From: Echinometra lucunter
Lineage: Eukaryota > Echinodermata > Echinoidea > Camarodonta > Echinometridae
Length of the DNA stretch: 64,000 bases
Assembly (NCBI GenBank): GCA_029962745.1
Contig: CM057152.1
Location: 20,643,310 to 20,707,309, forward strand
Reading direction: 5' to 3'
Shown here in pieces: positions 1 to 10,997 of this stretch. The notes beneath the pieces are model-generated. The model did no database searches and was not told the origin of the DNA. It saw only the letters and a list, made by a program, of their open reading frames with translations. Position 1 is the stretch's first letter. The number at the start of each line of letters is the position of its first letter. A program made the position numbers and the translations under genes.

Positions 1-1312
1 AAGGTGATTGTGTGGTATACTTTAAAAGATGGACATGTTACATATGTACAAGGCTCTTGAACACTATGTAAATGTTTGAATTTGATATGATATGATCTAA
101 AGTAATATTATGTATACATCCAATAGAGAGATTTAGAAATATGATATGCCTGTGCTAAACATGTATGAACTCAACCAAGTAATTGTATTGAATGTAACTG
201 TATTAACTGCAAACAGCTGACATACAAAATTGAGATCAGTTTCAATGAATTGTCACTGTTTTAGCTTTGTTTTAGAGTACAACATTCCCTTCCTTCGCTA
301 CAAATTGATTTACTTGCCATGTGATAAGGCAGTGCACGTTGCACATGTTTTCTTTTTTTCATAGTATTTGTGCTCACTCTTGTTTGTTGTGATATGATCT
401 GATATGATTGGACACAGTATACACAAGGTAGCACGCAATGATATCACAAATACCAACGATTCGCATCTATCGGCCCGGCGCAAACAAAGAGGCAGGCTCC
501 AAAGTTTCATTTACGGTGGAGGCTCACTGCAGCTGCCGCCCACATGCTCTGATATATATTGCCTAATGGGAATGTCCGTCCTCGTCTATGTCTACTATGC
601 ACGCAATTCATTGGCTGGAAGTCAACTTTAACCTCTTCATTTACTAGAGCTGCAGTTTGCTACATCATTAGATTGTAATGCATGTCTGTACATTCCATTT
701 CATCTTTTTTTTTTCATTGCCACACAATCTAAACACTTACATGTCAATTGATTATGAAAGGATTCAATTTTGTATAAAACAAAACAAAAAAAAAAACCTT
801 TTCAGTGCTGTCATAATTAGCTCAATGTTCTTGAGTACCATCTACTCGAGAAATGTTTATTCTCAGTATTAAATAACCACCCACATCAAATATCGATGGT
901 ATGGACGTACCAGTACGTGTAACTAGCCAATGTTTAAGCTTTAGCCTCCATACCCCTACATGTAAATTGTAAGAGCATTCGAATTGGGTCAAGTTTTTGT
1001 AAGAAAATTCATACCACTGGGGTTAGGGATGCCCCTTAAGTATAATTGAATAGTTTATGTATTAGTGTGGATGGGAGAGGGATTGAAAGGAGAGCTTTTA
1101 TGTAGAGCTCTTGCATAAAGGGGAGGAGGGGGTACCCCTTAATTGTGATTTAATAGGTTTATTTGTTTGGTTAGGGAGGAGCAGTTCAAATGAAAGGGAG
1201 GACTTCACAACGTGAAGCTCACTTCACATGTCACAAAATGGGTTAGATGGAGAGACTGTATTCGTGTAATGCTTGGATGTATTCTTATGATTACATTCTC
1301 TGTGAAAGCCAC
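1..1312. other. AT-rich non-coding stretch, no gene seen
   Basis: Nothing convincing was recognised here. A somewhat GC-richer patch at about 440-610 holds short open frames on both strands (75 and 66 codons), but neither has matching splice sites or a recognisable product. The stretch 1020-1145 contains two loosely similar blocks (around 1030 and 1130) centred on a short CCCCTTAA motif. It may be intron or upstream DNA of the + strand gene that ends near 22.5 kb. Confidence 0.4.
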
Positions 1313-1567
1313 ATATCGTTGGTGGGGTGATAAGACCTGTATCTCAAATTTTAGTGAAAATTACTTTTTTGTATTAAACTCCAGATTATCAGTCAAGTAA
1401 TGTCCTGTCCAAATCCAAGCTCTCTTACAACAAAAACGAAGCCACCACGGCATATCAAAGGAAAGGCAATCCCATTGATTATAATGCTTTGGCAGCCATG
1501 TTTTTTCACTTTCCTGAACATCTGATTTTTTTTGAGATACGAGGTTTTGTCACCCCACCGACGATAT
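1313..1567. mobile_element. Foldback/MITE-like element with ~36-bp inverted arms
   Basis: The left arm (1313-1348) starts ATATCGTTGGTGGGGTGAT, and the right arm (1530-1567) is its near-perfect reverse complement with a few mismatches. About 180 bp of AT-rich, non-coding sequence separates them. No transposase frame is present and no clear target-site duplication was found, so the superfamily is not assigned. Non-autonomous DNA transposon is the likeliest reading. Confidence 0.6.
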
Positions 1568-2606
1568 GATTCTACAATTTCAAGCAGTCTTATGGTTTTT
1601 TCTGTGATTAAACTGAGGCCTACAGGCATCTACATGTATGATGTAGTCCTTTACAATCCCTTGAAGAATATTACATCCTTGTGATTTAAACAAAACAATA
1701 TCATAGTATTTGTAGCTGTTAATTAACAAGATCATTTAACAAAAGTATAAATCTTGTATTAAAAGCATATATATTCCTTGTTCAAATAATCATGTAATTT
1801 CAAGATTTGCATAATGAATGAATACCATTAAGCTGCAATGGTGTTCTTGCAAACGAGAGTAGAATCGAATTCTTTCCTGAGTGTGAAGGCACCCTGTGCA
1901 TGAACCAGTAAGGAAAGTCCTTGGCATTCAGGAAAGTGGAATTGTGGAGATAGCTGACTGCGTCAATCACTCCCCAGGGTGTGTGAGAGGCCTCCTTCTG
2001 CCAGGCATGACCAGAGGTGTTCACAGGAGACATGTCTACAATAACCAATCAAGGCCCTTCCCCCCCCCCTCCCAATTTCAAAAGAACTCCACTAAAATTC
2101 TTCTCATTGTATTCTCCATCCCTCCTATCTCCCTTCGAGCCCATAGCATTGAAATGATTTTTATTCAGAGGTACATGTATGTACAGTTTTAGTAGGCCCT
2201 GTTAGTCAGGCCCTCAAAAACTTTGTCATATTTCTTTACTGTTAGTTGGTCACTCGCAAGATACTAGCAAAACGAAGATCATGTCACGTTTTTGTCGTCC
2301 TCAAGTGGAATACTACTCAAATAAGAGGCAAAAAATACTTATGATGTTGGGTCAGCGACATAAAATTCCAACGTTGAAGTGCATCCATCACACAATGCCT
2401 GCACACGTGTAAAACTAATGAGAGTTCTTTTGATGCGACCAGCATAATGAAGTCCTGTGATCGTCCGTGCAGGGAGTGGTCAGGGTGAAGGGGTCCCAGT
2501 GTCAGGCAGAGTGTAGCAGTTATATCGTTTTCTTTTCAGATATATGTACACTAAAATTCACCGGAAATCATGGATGGTATGTCACATGATCTTGCACATG
2601 TAGCTT

Positions 2607-3024
2607 TTAACCCATTCGTGACAGAGGGTCCACATTATGTGGTTTGGTCTAATAACTTTTGATGCAAAGCCCTAAAAATCATACCAAATGCATGAGCAGA
2701 AAGAGCAAAAAATTCTACGCATACTGTGCCCATTTTGGTTGCGTCAATATTCATTGTTTGATGCTGAAAATTTTTTAAAAGGAAAATAAGCATTAAAATC
2801 CTTAAATTGGCAATGTGATAGAAAGTTTGAAATCACTGTTTTCCCCTGCAAATTGGCAACTCTTTGACTTCTAATCATAATTTCTGTCACTTTATATTCA
2901 TTTCAGATACATGACGTTTTATAAGAAAAATGTAGCAGTAAAATAAAAATTTTGGTGTTGCCAATTTGAAGAATAAAAGCTGATCAATTCAGGCTTTAAA
3001 TAATTCCTGTCATGAATGGGTTAA
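2607..3024. mobile_element. TTAA-flanked MITE, family T, copy 1
   Basis: The ends read TTAACCCATTCGTGACAG and, inverted, CTGTCATGAATGGGTTAA. Both outer edges are TTAA, the duplication typical of piggyBac-type insertion. The interior is AT-rich and non-coding, with short 'CAATTTG/CAAATTGGC' blocks and an AGAAAGAGCAAAAAATTCTA block. The same sequence recurs in opposite orientation at 50187-50602 and in diverged form at 30687-31100. Length is 418 bp. Confidence 0.75.
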
Positions 3025-5650
3025 TGCATGCAGGCGGAAAACGTGAGACTTTACTTCATGAGTTTCATGCCAGTTTTCTCTTTGCTGTCAAAACTGTACA
3101 TGAGGGTTTAGAATATTGATCATACCTGAGGAGGAACAACTGCAAATTAGTGCACTTTTGCAGTGAGTACTACGTGCAGGTTTCCATGAACAGAACATTA
3201 ACAAAAACATCTTGGGCACTCTGTAAACACATTGCCATTGGACTTGTGCCAAAACTGTGGGGGGTTTGATGAAAGGTATGTTCAAGGAACTTTTAGTTTG
3301 AGTCAATAGTACAAAGGAGTGGGTTGGCTCTATTTGAAACCTCCTTTGTCATGGTCTTTCAGTTGTTTGTGATTTTCCATTATTCTTTTATAGCTCTCTG
3401 AGAGCTAAAGGCTAGATCAGTCATGTGATTTTCATTCTAGAAAAGCTTTTTTTGTTTCATGGGATAAAGTCAGCCTGTTTTTTAAATAGTGACTACCTTT
3501 ACTAATTATAGATATGATTGTGATTGAATTAGCCCTGGTGAGATGTTGATCCAGATTTCAATATCAATTATCGTCAACAATAACACCTCTTCTCCTTGGA
3601 AAAATATTTTGCTGTCTCCCAGTGAGTATGCATCAGTGCTTTCTTCTGGAGTGTGTATCTTTATCATATGGCAAATGAGTTAGAGACAGCAGCAGTCCAA
3701 TGAAAGCAAAATAACCCTTGACAAAGAGGATTGCTCTCCAGTGCTGAAGTATTTATCAATTTGGCCTGGTATGTGTGTATCGGAGCTGTCACCTCAAGTA
3801 TATACAAAACTTCAGAAACTCAAGAAAGGCCGCATCTTGGAATGACACCGGAGGCAGATCATTGTAACAAAATCAAATCACTGTTCTGGGATGATGTTGT
3901 TATTCACATACTCAGGCAGCCTCTTCAATTTCGTCCAAGATGGCCTTACGTATACTCACCTAGCCTTCTGCACAGACTATCTTGTCATCTTTCATAATGA
4001 TAATTTTCAGTTATATGACATAAAATGTGAATATCATGCACAAAAATGATGTAATTTTTGAAGTATGATCAGTAGTTATCAAATGTTCATAAATATATTT
4101 TGTTATAGTATGTACTGTTCAGGAGGGATACATTTGTGGGAGGGGAGCCGTAGTAACCTTAGCCTTGAAGCAGGCTAATAGTCGGAGGGCTGTGAACTAT
4201 CAGGCTTGACTTGCCATTAATCATCCCTGACATGTTGACAACAAGATGAACACCTAATGATATATCCTCCTGCTCCCAAACAACATGACTCCTTCAGAAG
4301 ATATGTCTAAATTCACAAGTACGATTGCTGACCCACCCGCCAACTCACTCACTGCCTCAAATTTGCCAGGCCCCGCTCAGCCAATTACAGGCGGCGTGGA
4401 AAGTGATTGATGAAGCTTGTAATGTGTGAATTGGTGCAATGATGATGCATGGTAAAGAGAACAGTATCCCTTGCTTCTCGGGTTATATTATATAAGGAAA
4501 TCAAGTTTAACCCTTATATTCCCAAGAATGAGAATATATACGCATCCAGGGTATGATGTATTTTCATGATGGGATCCATGGGGTTTCCACGAAGTAATTT
4601 CTTTCTCTTCTCCAAGTCTCTGTGTATTCTATAACTCAGCTCTTGTGCTGATAAGCCACTTGCATTTAGATGGATGACTAGATTTGTTCTACTTGAAATT
4701 TGCTTTAGTCTAGCTCACTGGTGAAAATAAAATGAAATATATCCTTATCAAGTGCTCTCAGCATGACATAAAGTAAATACATCTTGATGAATGCATTAGA
4801 GTTAGGTTTCGCCTGATAGAATACATGCTTCAAACAATTGATTGATCGGCCTATTCTGTTCGGGATTTGACTCTATTCTCTTTTGATGGTTTTGAGCCTT
4901 TCTTTTGGAGAGCTGGTGGGCCATGCAACCATGGCAACAAATTGCAGTGGACAAAATAGTGTCCCATTACGTAAATTGATTATGAGATATGACATTGTCC
5001 TGCCTTTTTTTTCAGAGTATTTCAGGCGTGAAATATTACCATCTAGGTGCTGTCCGCCCAGGGGAGGCTTTGGGAATGGTAAACAAGTACCATTGAATTG
5101 GTAATAATAACACTCATGAACTCATGCAATCTACTTATAGACCTTTGTGATGATGATTATGAGACTGGTTGTTACAGAGTATGAAAACAAGTCTAAAGTT
5201 CAATGACTCGGGTTGATTTGAGGGGTTCTATTCTGAGTACATTTATACTTCACAAAACTCATTATGGAAACTTGATGGAAGGATAACAATTGTAGCCTAT
5301 GTATGTTCTCTCATGCTGGTTCAAGTGCTGGAAAAACAAAATTGTGCCCTGTGATTGAATCAGCTCCACGGCTGAATGAAATTACCAGATAAGCTTGGAA
5401 CAGGTTCCATTGGGTCCTTACCCCAGTTCCTCCTTCGTGTTCATTTTGGGAGAGTTTGATTTTGAATATCAAGTCAGGCTTGTACATGACCTCCAAAACT
5501 TGTAGGCCTAAGATATGAAAATGTAATGCTTTGTGAATGCAGTAACAATAAATGATACGGTCCATTTATATAGTGCAGCCACTAGATACAAATAAATGTA
5601 TACTCTACTGCACTTTAAAAAGTATCGTATTACTGTGGCTGTAGCTGAGG
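3025..5650. other. Non-coding stretch, possibly intron; no exon supported
   Basis: Short frames at 3088-3306 (-), 3731-3997 (+) and 4883-5104 (+) have no recognisable product and no convincing flanking splice sites. An open segment at 3561-3613 before a GTGAGTATG donor-like site lacks a pyrimidine-rich acceptor. I see no repeat family here that recurs elsewhere in the window. Confidence 0.4.
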
Positions 5651-5941
5651 GGTCCGCCCACTTGACCGAAGGCCCGCGAGACCGAAGACCTGCGAGGCCG
5701 ACTTTTCTCTTATCGTATTTAATAATGCGCTATCAGTATATACATGTAAAATAATTATGTCTCCTTTAGCATGTTTAGACCTCATTTCCGGATGTCACAC
5801 ACCTTCAATGAAAATCTTTCCGCTTCCCTTAAATACCTATTAAACTTCCTTCTGGCACAGGAATTGGTCAGAGCAGTGTGATATAATAGATTACAATTTG
5901 CTATTTTCGGCCTCGCGGGCCTTCGGTGAAGTGGGTTGTCA
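5651..5941. mobile_element. MITE with GC-rich terminal inverted repeats
   Basis: The left end carries CCCACTTGACCGAAGGCCCG at 5657, and the right end is its near reverse complement at 5909-5935. The GC-rich ends enclose an AT-rich, non-coding middle. No transposase frame is visible. The element abuts the 3' end of the SINE that follows, so one probably inserted next to the other. Target-site duplication is unresolved, so the superfamily is not assigned. Confidence 0.6.
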
Positions 5942-5944
5942 CCA

Positions 5945-6330
5945 TAGCTGAGCTTCCATGATAAGGTGCTAAAGCAGGAATTTTTTTCCTACTACCCGGG
6001 TTGAGAGTGGCAATTGTGGATTAATGTCTTGCCAAAGGATGTTAGTGCTAGGCTAGTTTGCAGGCACAAACCATGGTGTGTTGAAACATGTTATAGAGGT
6101 CTGAGTAGGAGACTAAAGAGGGTCAGTGGGGATCGTCTAGTGTAGCTGCTCCCGACATATGGACACAGCCAGTAGGCACTCTTGCTAGGCTTCTCTCAAG
6201 ACACACTTCATTTAAATGAAGTGTCAAATAGGGTCTGTGCCGGCAGACTAGAGCTAGGCCAAGAATCAAACCCTCATCCGTTTGTTTGAGAGTCAAGTTT
6301 ATGAACCGCTACACCACTGCACCTCCATGA
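5945..6330 (-). mobile_element. tRNA-derived SINE, minus strand
   Basis: Read on the minus strand, the head (6330 down to about 6240) has a pol III A-box-like TGGTGTAGCGGTT and a B-box-like GGGTTTGATTCT about 40 bp later, as in a tRNA-derived promoter. The body contains TCCTTTGGCAAGACATTAAT, closely matching the SINE body at about 8268 on the + strand. A C-then-A homopolymer block (6337-6364) lies just beyond the head, outside the tRNA-like region. It is non-coding and depends on LINE enzymes for movement. Confidence 0.65.
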
Positions 6331-6364
6331 TGACCCCCCCCCAAAAAAAAAAAAAAAAAAAAAA

Positions 6365-7682
6365 CTCAGATGAGTGCATGTTGAAAAGCTAAAGTGCATG
6401 TCTGTGTTCAATGCTATTTTCTGAAAAGATATCCAGTTACGAAAGTATACTTTTCATTCAGATTTTCAATTTCAGTCTTGGAGATATGGGTGGCATTGAA
6501 TGATTCTTCTCCCCTCTCCCCCCCCCCCCCCCAGTCTTTGATCATCATTTGATTAAATTGATACATGACACCCACACATATTCACATGCATATACTAATG
6601 GTGATTTTTCATGGCTGTTGATTGATTTAGCTCTTAAACTGATAAGTGGACTCTTGAGAATCCCGTTTTGTCTTGTTTTCTTGTGAGTTATGAGAGCATG
6701 AATTCCTGTTTTCCTGTTATGAATCTTACCTTTCATGGGTAAGAGTTCAGATAGTACAGAGAGTTGGTTCAAGGCATACTATTTCTTGTCAGATGTACTC
6801 TACACTGTTTAATTAAAGGTTATGAGTTTTGAGAAGCCTATACTTATGTAATGTCTAACATGAAGACAAAGTATCATTTTACTAATGAATACATAAAAAA
6901 AGTTTCTACTAGGAAAATTTTCACTTTCTGTACCTGGTCACTGGATATTTTGCTTTTGTTCAAATATTTGCCAAAATATTTTTAATGTTTCGATGTTAAT
7001 GAAGATAATTTTTAAATAGACACATTTCATTAAGTAGATGCTATTTTTTCAAATCCAGAGCAGTTTACAGATAGGGCTACTGCTACATAGATTGGTTTGG
7101 CATGCACAAAAAAACCACCTTTTCATATTCAGTAAATGTGGACCTTTAAGGTTTGTTATTTGTTCTCATTTCCTTGTTTATAGCACTTGTGAAATAGGGT
7201 TAATCTTGAGTTGTTGCCCTCTGTAAGAGGCTTACCATAGCATCAAAACCTTGTAAATCTACAAATGATTTCTTTTCAGGCTGTACTTTTTCTTACCCCC
7301 AAACTGTAGAATGTCATTGAATCATTGCGGATTTAAATGCCAAATTTTGAGCTTAATACAGTCGTTCCACTTAATGGTATTTGCATCTATACTTACAAAG
7401 ATAAATGTATCTTTGAGTCCCTGAGCAAAATCATTATTTATGTATTGTCATGCATCATAATCAGAGAGAATACCATTTGAAGAAGAAAAATGACTCCATG
7501 CATGAATGGATCCATGTGCAACCTGTAGACGTGCAGGATCTCCAATTTTGTGGCTGTTGTTCCTATGCATGTCTGTACATAAAGCTATGACATTGAAGCT
7601 GTGCTCATCATAATTCATTTGTATCTTCCAGTAGTCTTGTGAAGTATTGTTCTTGTGTAGTCATGTATGAAATTGTAGGCCT
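6365..7682. other. Non-coding stretch with a poly-C run
   Basis: AT-rich sequence with a poly-C tract at about 6519-6532 and no supported exon. Short frames (6545-6772 on -, 7038-7226 on +) lack splice signals or recognisable products. Nothing else was identified. Confidence 0.4.
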
Positions 7683-8225
7683 GGGGTGGTATTCTGAAAA
7701 CGTTCTTATCTCTGTTCTTATCTTATTGAGATAAGATGACGCTAAAATAATTGTAAGTTGGTATTCTGAAAATCCTTTTAGTGCGATCTCTCTGTAAGGA
7801 CCACCTTTTTCTTATCGTTAACACACCCTTTTTTGAGACATCACCAATCAAAACAGAGTTTATCTTTAGCACGCATGTAAAAAAGTAGCGTTATGCGCCA
7901 TGAGTACCAGTTATACGCACATCGGGCACGGGCTGCAATCATACAAGAAAACATAAGAAAAAGATAATGTTTTATCATGATGTAGATAAGGGGGGTGTTT
8001 CACAAAGATTTAAGTTTGACTAAAGTCGCACTTAAATTTCTACTTGCATGCTCTATATTACGCATCACCCCATTGGTCAGATCATGCTCAGGGGACACGC
8101 ATGATTGGAAGTCTATCAATGAGATTACGTGTTAAATACCAGATGCGCATTGGCGCTTAAGCTCGACTCTTTGTGAAACACCCCCCAGATCATATCTGAG
8201 ATAAGAATGTTTTCAGAATACCAAC
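7683..8225. mobile_element. MITE, family G (GGGGTGGTATTCTGA ends), outer element
   Basis: It begins GGGGTGGTATTCTGAAAAC and ends with the inverse GTTTTCAGAATACCAAC. The subterminal sequence repeats the TTCTTATCTC/GAGATAAGAA theme. A second 'GGTATTCTGAAAA' block sits inside at about 7760. The same end sequence occurs at 60201-60998. There is no transposase frame. A different inverted-repeat element (7990-8186) has inserted in its right half. Confidence 0.7.
7990..8186. mobile_element. Nested MITE with GGGGGGTGTTTCACAAAG ends
   Basis: It begins GGGGGGTGTTTCACAAAGA and ends with the inverted TCTTTGTGAAACACCCCCC, giving nearly perfect 19-bp terminal inverted repeats. The interior is non-coding. 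It lies wholly within the outer element at 7683-8225, so it is the younger insertion. Target-site duplication is not clear. Confidence 0.75.
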
Positions 8226-8254
8226 ACTGCATTTTCTTTCAACAAGAGTTCACC

Positions 8255-8474
8255 CCCCCCCCCAAATGTCCTTTGGCAAAACATTGATCTACATTTACCT
8301 CACCCAATCCAAGTGAGGTAAATAGGTACATGTGCCTGGCAAGAATTAATTCCTTGAAGTGCTTGAGCATTTGGCTAAAGTCAGAGTAATAATATCCAAG
8401 GTCCTTTTTGAAGCACATCGAGATGTTAGATCAGTATTTGATATGTGCTATACAAGAACTAATATCATTATCTA
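8255..8474 (+). mobile_element. SINE body, 5'-truncated, plus strand
   Basis: The body sequence TCCTTTGGCAAAACATTGAT and the following GTGAGGTAAATAGGTAC match the conserved body of the SINE at 5945-6330. The 3' part has the AAGCACATCGAGATGTTAGA and ATGTGCTATACAAGAACT blocks typical of this SINE type and ends in an ATT-rich tail. The tRNA-like head is missing; a poly-C run occupies its expected place. Confidence 0.6.
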
Positions 8475-10794
8475 CAACCATATACTGTATGTACATGTAG
8501 TTTATTCCTGAGAAAGAATGTCTGTCAATTGGAATGGTTTCATTCTTCGTAAAAAATATGTAGGCCTAGGTTTTCACATTTTTGTACCCAAAAAACCTTG
8601 TACTACTAAAGGAAGTTGGCAATATGAGATGAGAGGGAGAGAGAGAGAGAGTGTGTGAACCCATATCATTGGGACACCTCTCTCCTCTGTGTGTCAAGCG
8701 AAACCTGATTTGCATACAGGTGGATCTCCTATCCTGGGTCAGCTAGTGTAGGCTTCCAGACCATGTCATCTTAACGCTCATTGCATGGGTAGAGGAGTGA
8801 GACATATCCATGGCTACTAAACTCATCATTATTCGCATTATAGAGAATAACTGTTTTATTTACAGAGTATAGTTTGGGAGGGTATGGATTCTGCTCAGTG
8901 TACAAAAGATTTGAAACATGACATAATGTTATAAGGAAGGTAAAGTGATGAATATCTGATTCAGCTACTTGTATATTTGCATATTTGTACTTATTATTCC
9001 CATATACATGTATATTACTTGAAAGTATAGAATTAATTGTGCTTTAAACAATTCAAGGAAATTAGTATGTAGCTACCTTAAGAACTCATTTTGGTGTATG
9101 TGGACATGATAGCGTGTCATGCATGTTATTTGTGGTCGCTAATTGTGAGTGTCAAGTCAAGGTCTGCTTGACCAGTCTAGTTCCTAATGGCCTTTAGTTG
9201 CTGGACGGGCTTGATGCTCTAGCTAGAAAGGCACCGCAGGAAAGCACTGGGTGGTTCACGTCCTCACAAAAGATTTTGACTGAAAAAATTTACAAAAGGC
9301 TACCCCTGAAATGCCACGTGGAGCTATGAATGACTTCATAAATTGTATTAAACCCTCATTGCTCTTGTTTAGGGATATTTTATTTAAGAAACTTTTGTCT
9401 GGAAACCATCGGCGGTTTAGTGGTACTAATATCTTTTTGTGGGGCGTGTGTTCCATGTAATATAGGGCAGCTGCTGGTTTTTGCATAAAGAGGACATTTA
9501 AATCTTGTGAACAATGTCAGCGAGACTGAATTCCCATATGTTCCTTTGTTAATCATTCGTGCAGGCGGACGGGAAGTTCGCTTCAGAAGTACGCCCATTT
9601 ATGAGTTTTGTAAATGTGAAATCCCTGTGAACGAAAGTGCAAAATTTAATTGCATTTTTGATCTATTTTGCGATTGGTTCCTAATGCAAGTCATTAGATT
9701 TTTGAAAGCACTTCAGATCTTTTGCATCATATGAAAAGTGACATTATGATCAAATAGTGCCATAATCATCGACTCCCAAAGGATTTCTTTGATGGTGGGC
9801 ATCACTTTAGAACACAACCCTGATCATCTTAAAGTTACCCTACTTCTACTTTAGACCACAAAGTACAAAGCCTGAATGATAAGAACACCTCCCTGTAGGC
9901 CTATACCCTCTACATATATGTGATAAATCTGAAGTAATGGGTCTATGAAACCTTCCGAACTGATTGATATCGCTGTATTACATAGGCCTATATCTCTGTT
10001 GCTATGCTGTGTGTCACGTCTTTAGTGTTATTATCTTGTATATTTTGTTTCTAATTGATCGCTGTGCATGCTTGATCAATGCTTGCCAGGGTGATCTCCT
10101 AGGTACGTCATCAGATTGTCAACGATTTCTTTGTTCACTTGCTTTGGCATGGATCCCTTGTCTTTCTCTGAGCCAAGAGACACAGAGGATGTGTTCACAC
10201 TTTATCTGCAGTACATGGACATTTACAGAAATGGTTGAGTTATGGTCAGGGTTAAATATGATTTGTATGTTCTTTCTTTTCATGTCAGTTGGAAAAATAC
10301 CGTAGACGGAAGAAAAGTTCACTGAAATAATTTGCTCTTTATAGTTTAAATGCCCTCATATGTGAAATATTGACTGGAATTTCTATACTGCTTTGACCAC
10401 AATTTATGCATTGGGTAGTCCCATATACACATTTCTGTCTGCAGGGCATGTGAGTTTTAGTTAGCATGATAAAATTTATTTAATTGGATGATTTCAGATT
10501 AATCCAGGGCCTTACTGTGGAAGTAACCTGTTCCAAACTGCATTCAGGCAGTTTCCTTCACTTTGATGGCATTCATGACCAGAATTTGACTTTTCCTTTA
10601 ACCATACATGTAGCTGTTCTCTGTGTGGTGCCAGTATGGTTTGTCCTGGAATAGACTTCAAGGGACACTGTATTTGTTCATAACCCGACTATAGCCATGC
10701 CTATGGTCACTGCATTAACCCATACTGAATTCTCGAATTCCCAAGGACTTATCATATTTTACCCACCCTGTTCCAGTAGGCAGTAAGCTTTTCA
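8475..10794. other. Non-coding stretch, no exon supported
   Basis: A GA microsatellite at about 8636-8650 is followed by AT-rich DNA. Overlapping open frames on both strands at 9256-9734 look like chance frames: they have no splice sites and no recognisable motif. The frame at 9964-10305 (113 codons) is hydrophobic, but I recognise no protein and it lacks flanking splice signals. Confidence 0.35.
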
Positions 10795-10997
10795 ACTGTG
10801 GATCCAGGGGGTGGCCGAATTGGCCGTGGCGCCCCCCCCCCCTTCCCTTTTCGGAACCCAAGGGGGGCTGAATCAACCGTGGCTCCCCTTTAGAAAAGCA
10901 GAAAAAGCAAAGTTTTAGAGTAAAATACATGTGAAAATGATGAGGACCCCTTGAAAAAGCTGACAGCCCCCCTTGAAAAATTCTGGATCCGGCCCTG
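10795..10997. mobile_element. Short hAT-like MITE with GGATCCAG ends
   Basis: The left edge reads TGTGGATCCAGGGGG and the right edge reads CTGGATCCGGCCCTG, which is complementary in inverted orientation around GGATCCAG. The interior is rich in C and G tracts and non-coding. The layout of C/G homopolymers just inside inverted ends resembles the other hAT-like MITEs in this window. The duplication at the target is not resolved. Confidence 0.5.

Noticed and set aside
3561..3613. Possible + strand exon before GTGAGTATG
   Set aside because: The acceptor lacks a pyrimidine tract and the peptide is unrecognised.
9256..9734. Cluster of overlapping frames suggestive of a retroelement fragment
   Set aside because: No reverse-transcriptase, integrase or other motif could be recognised in any frame.
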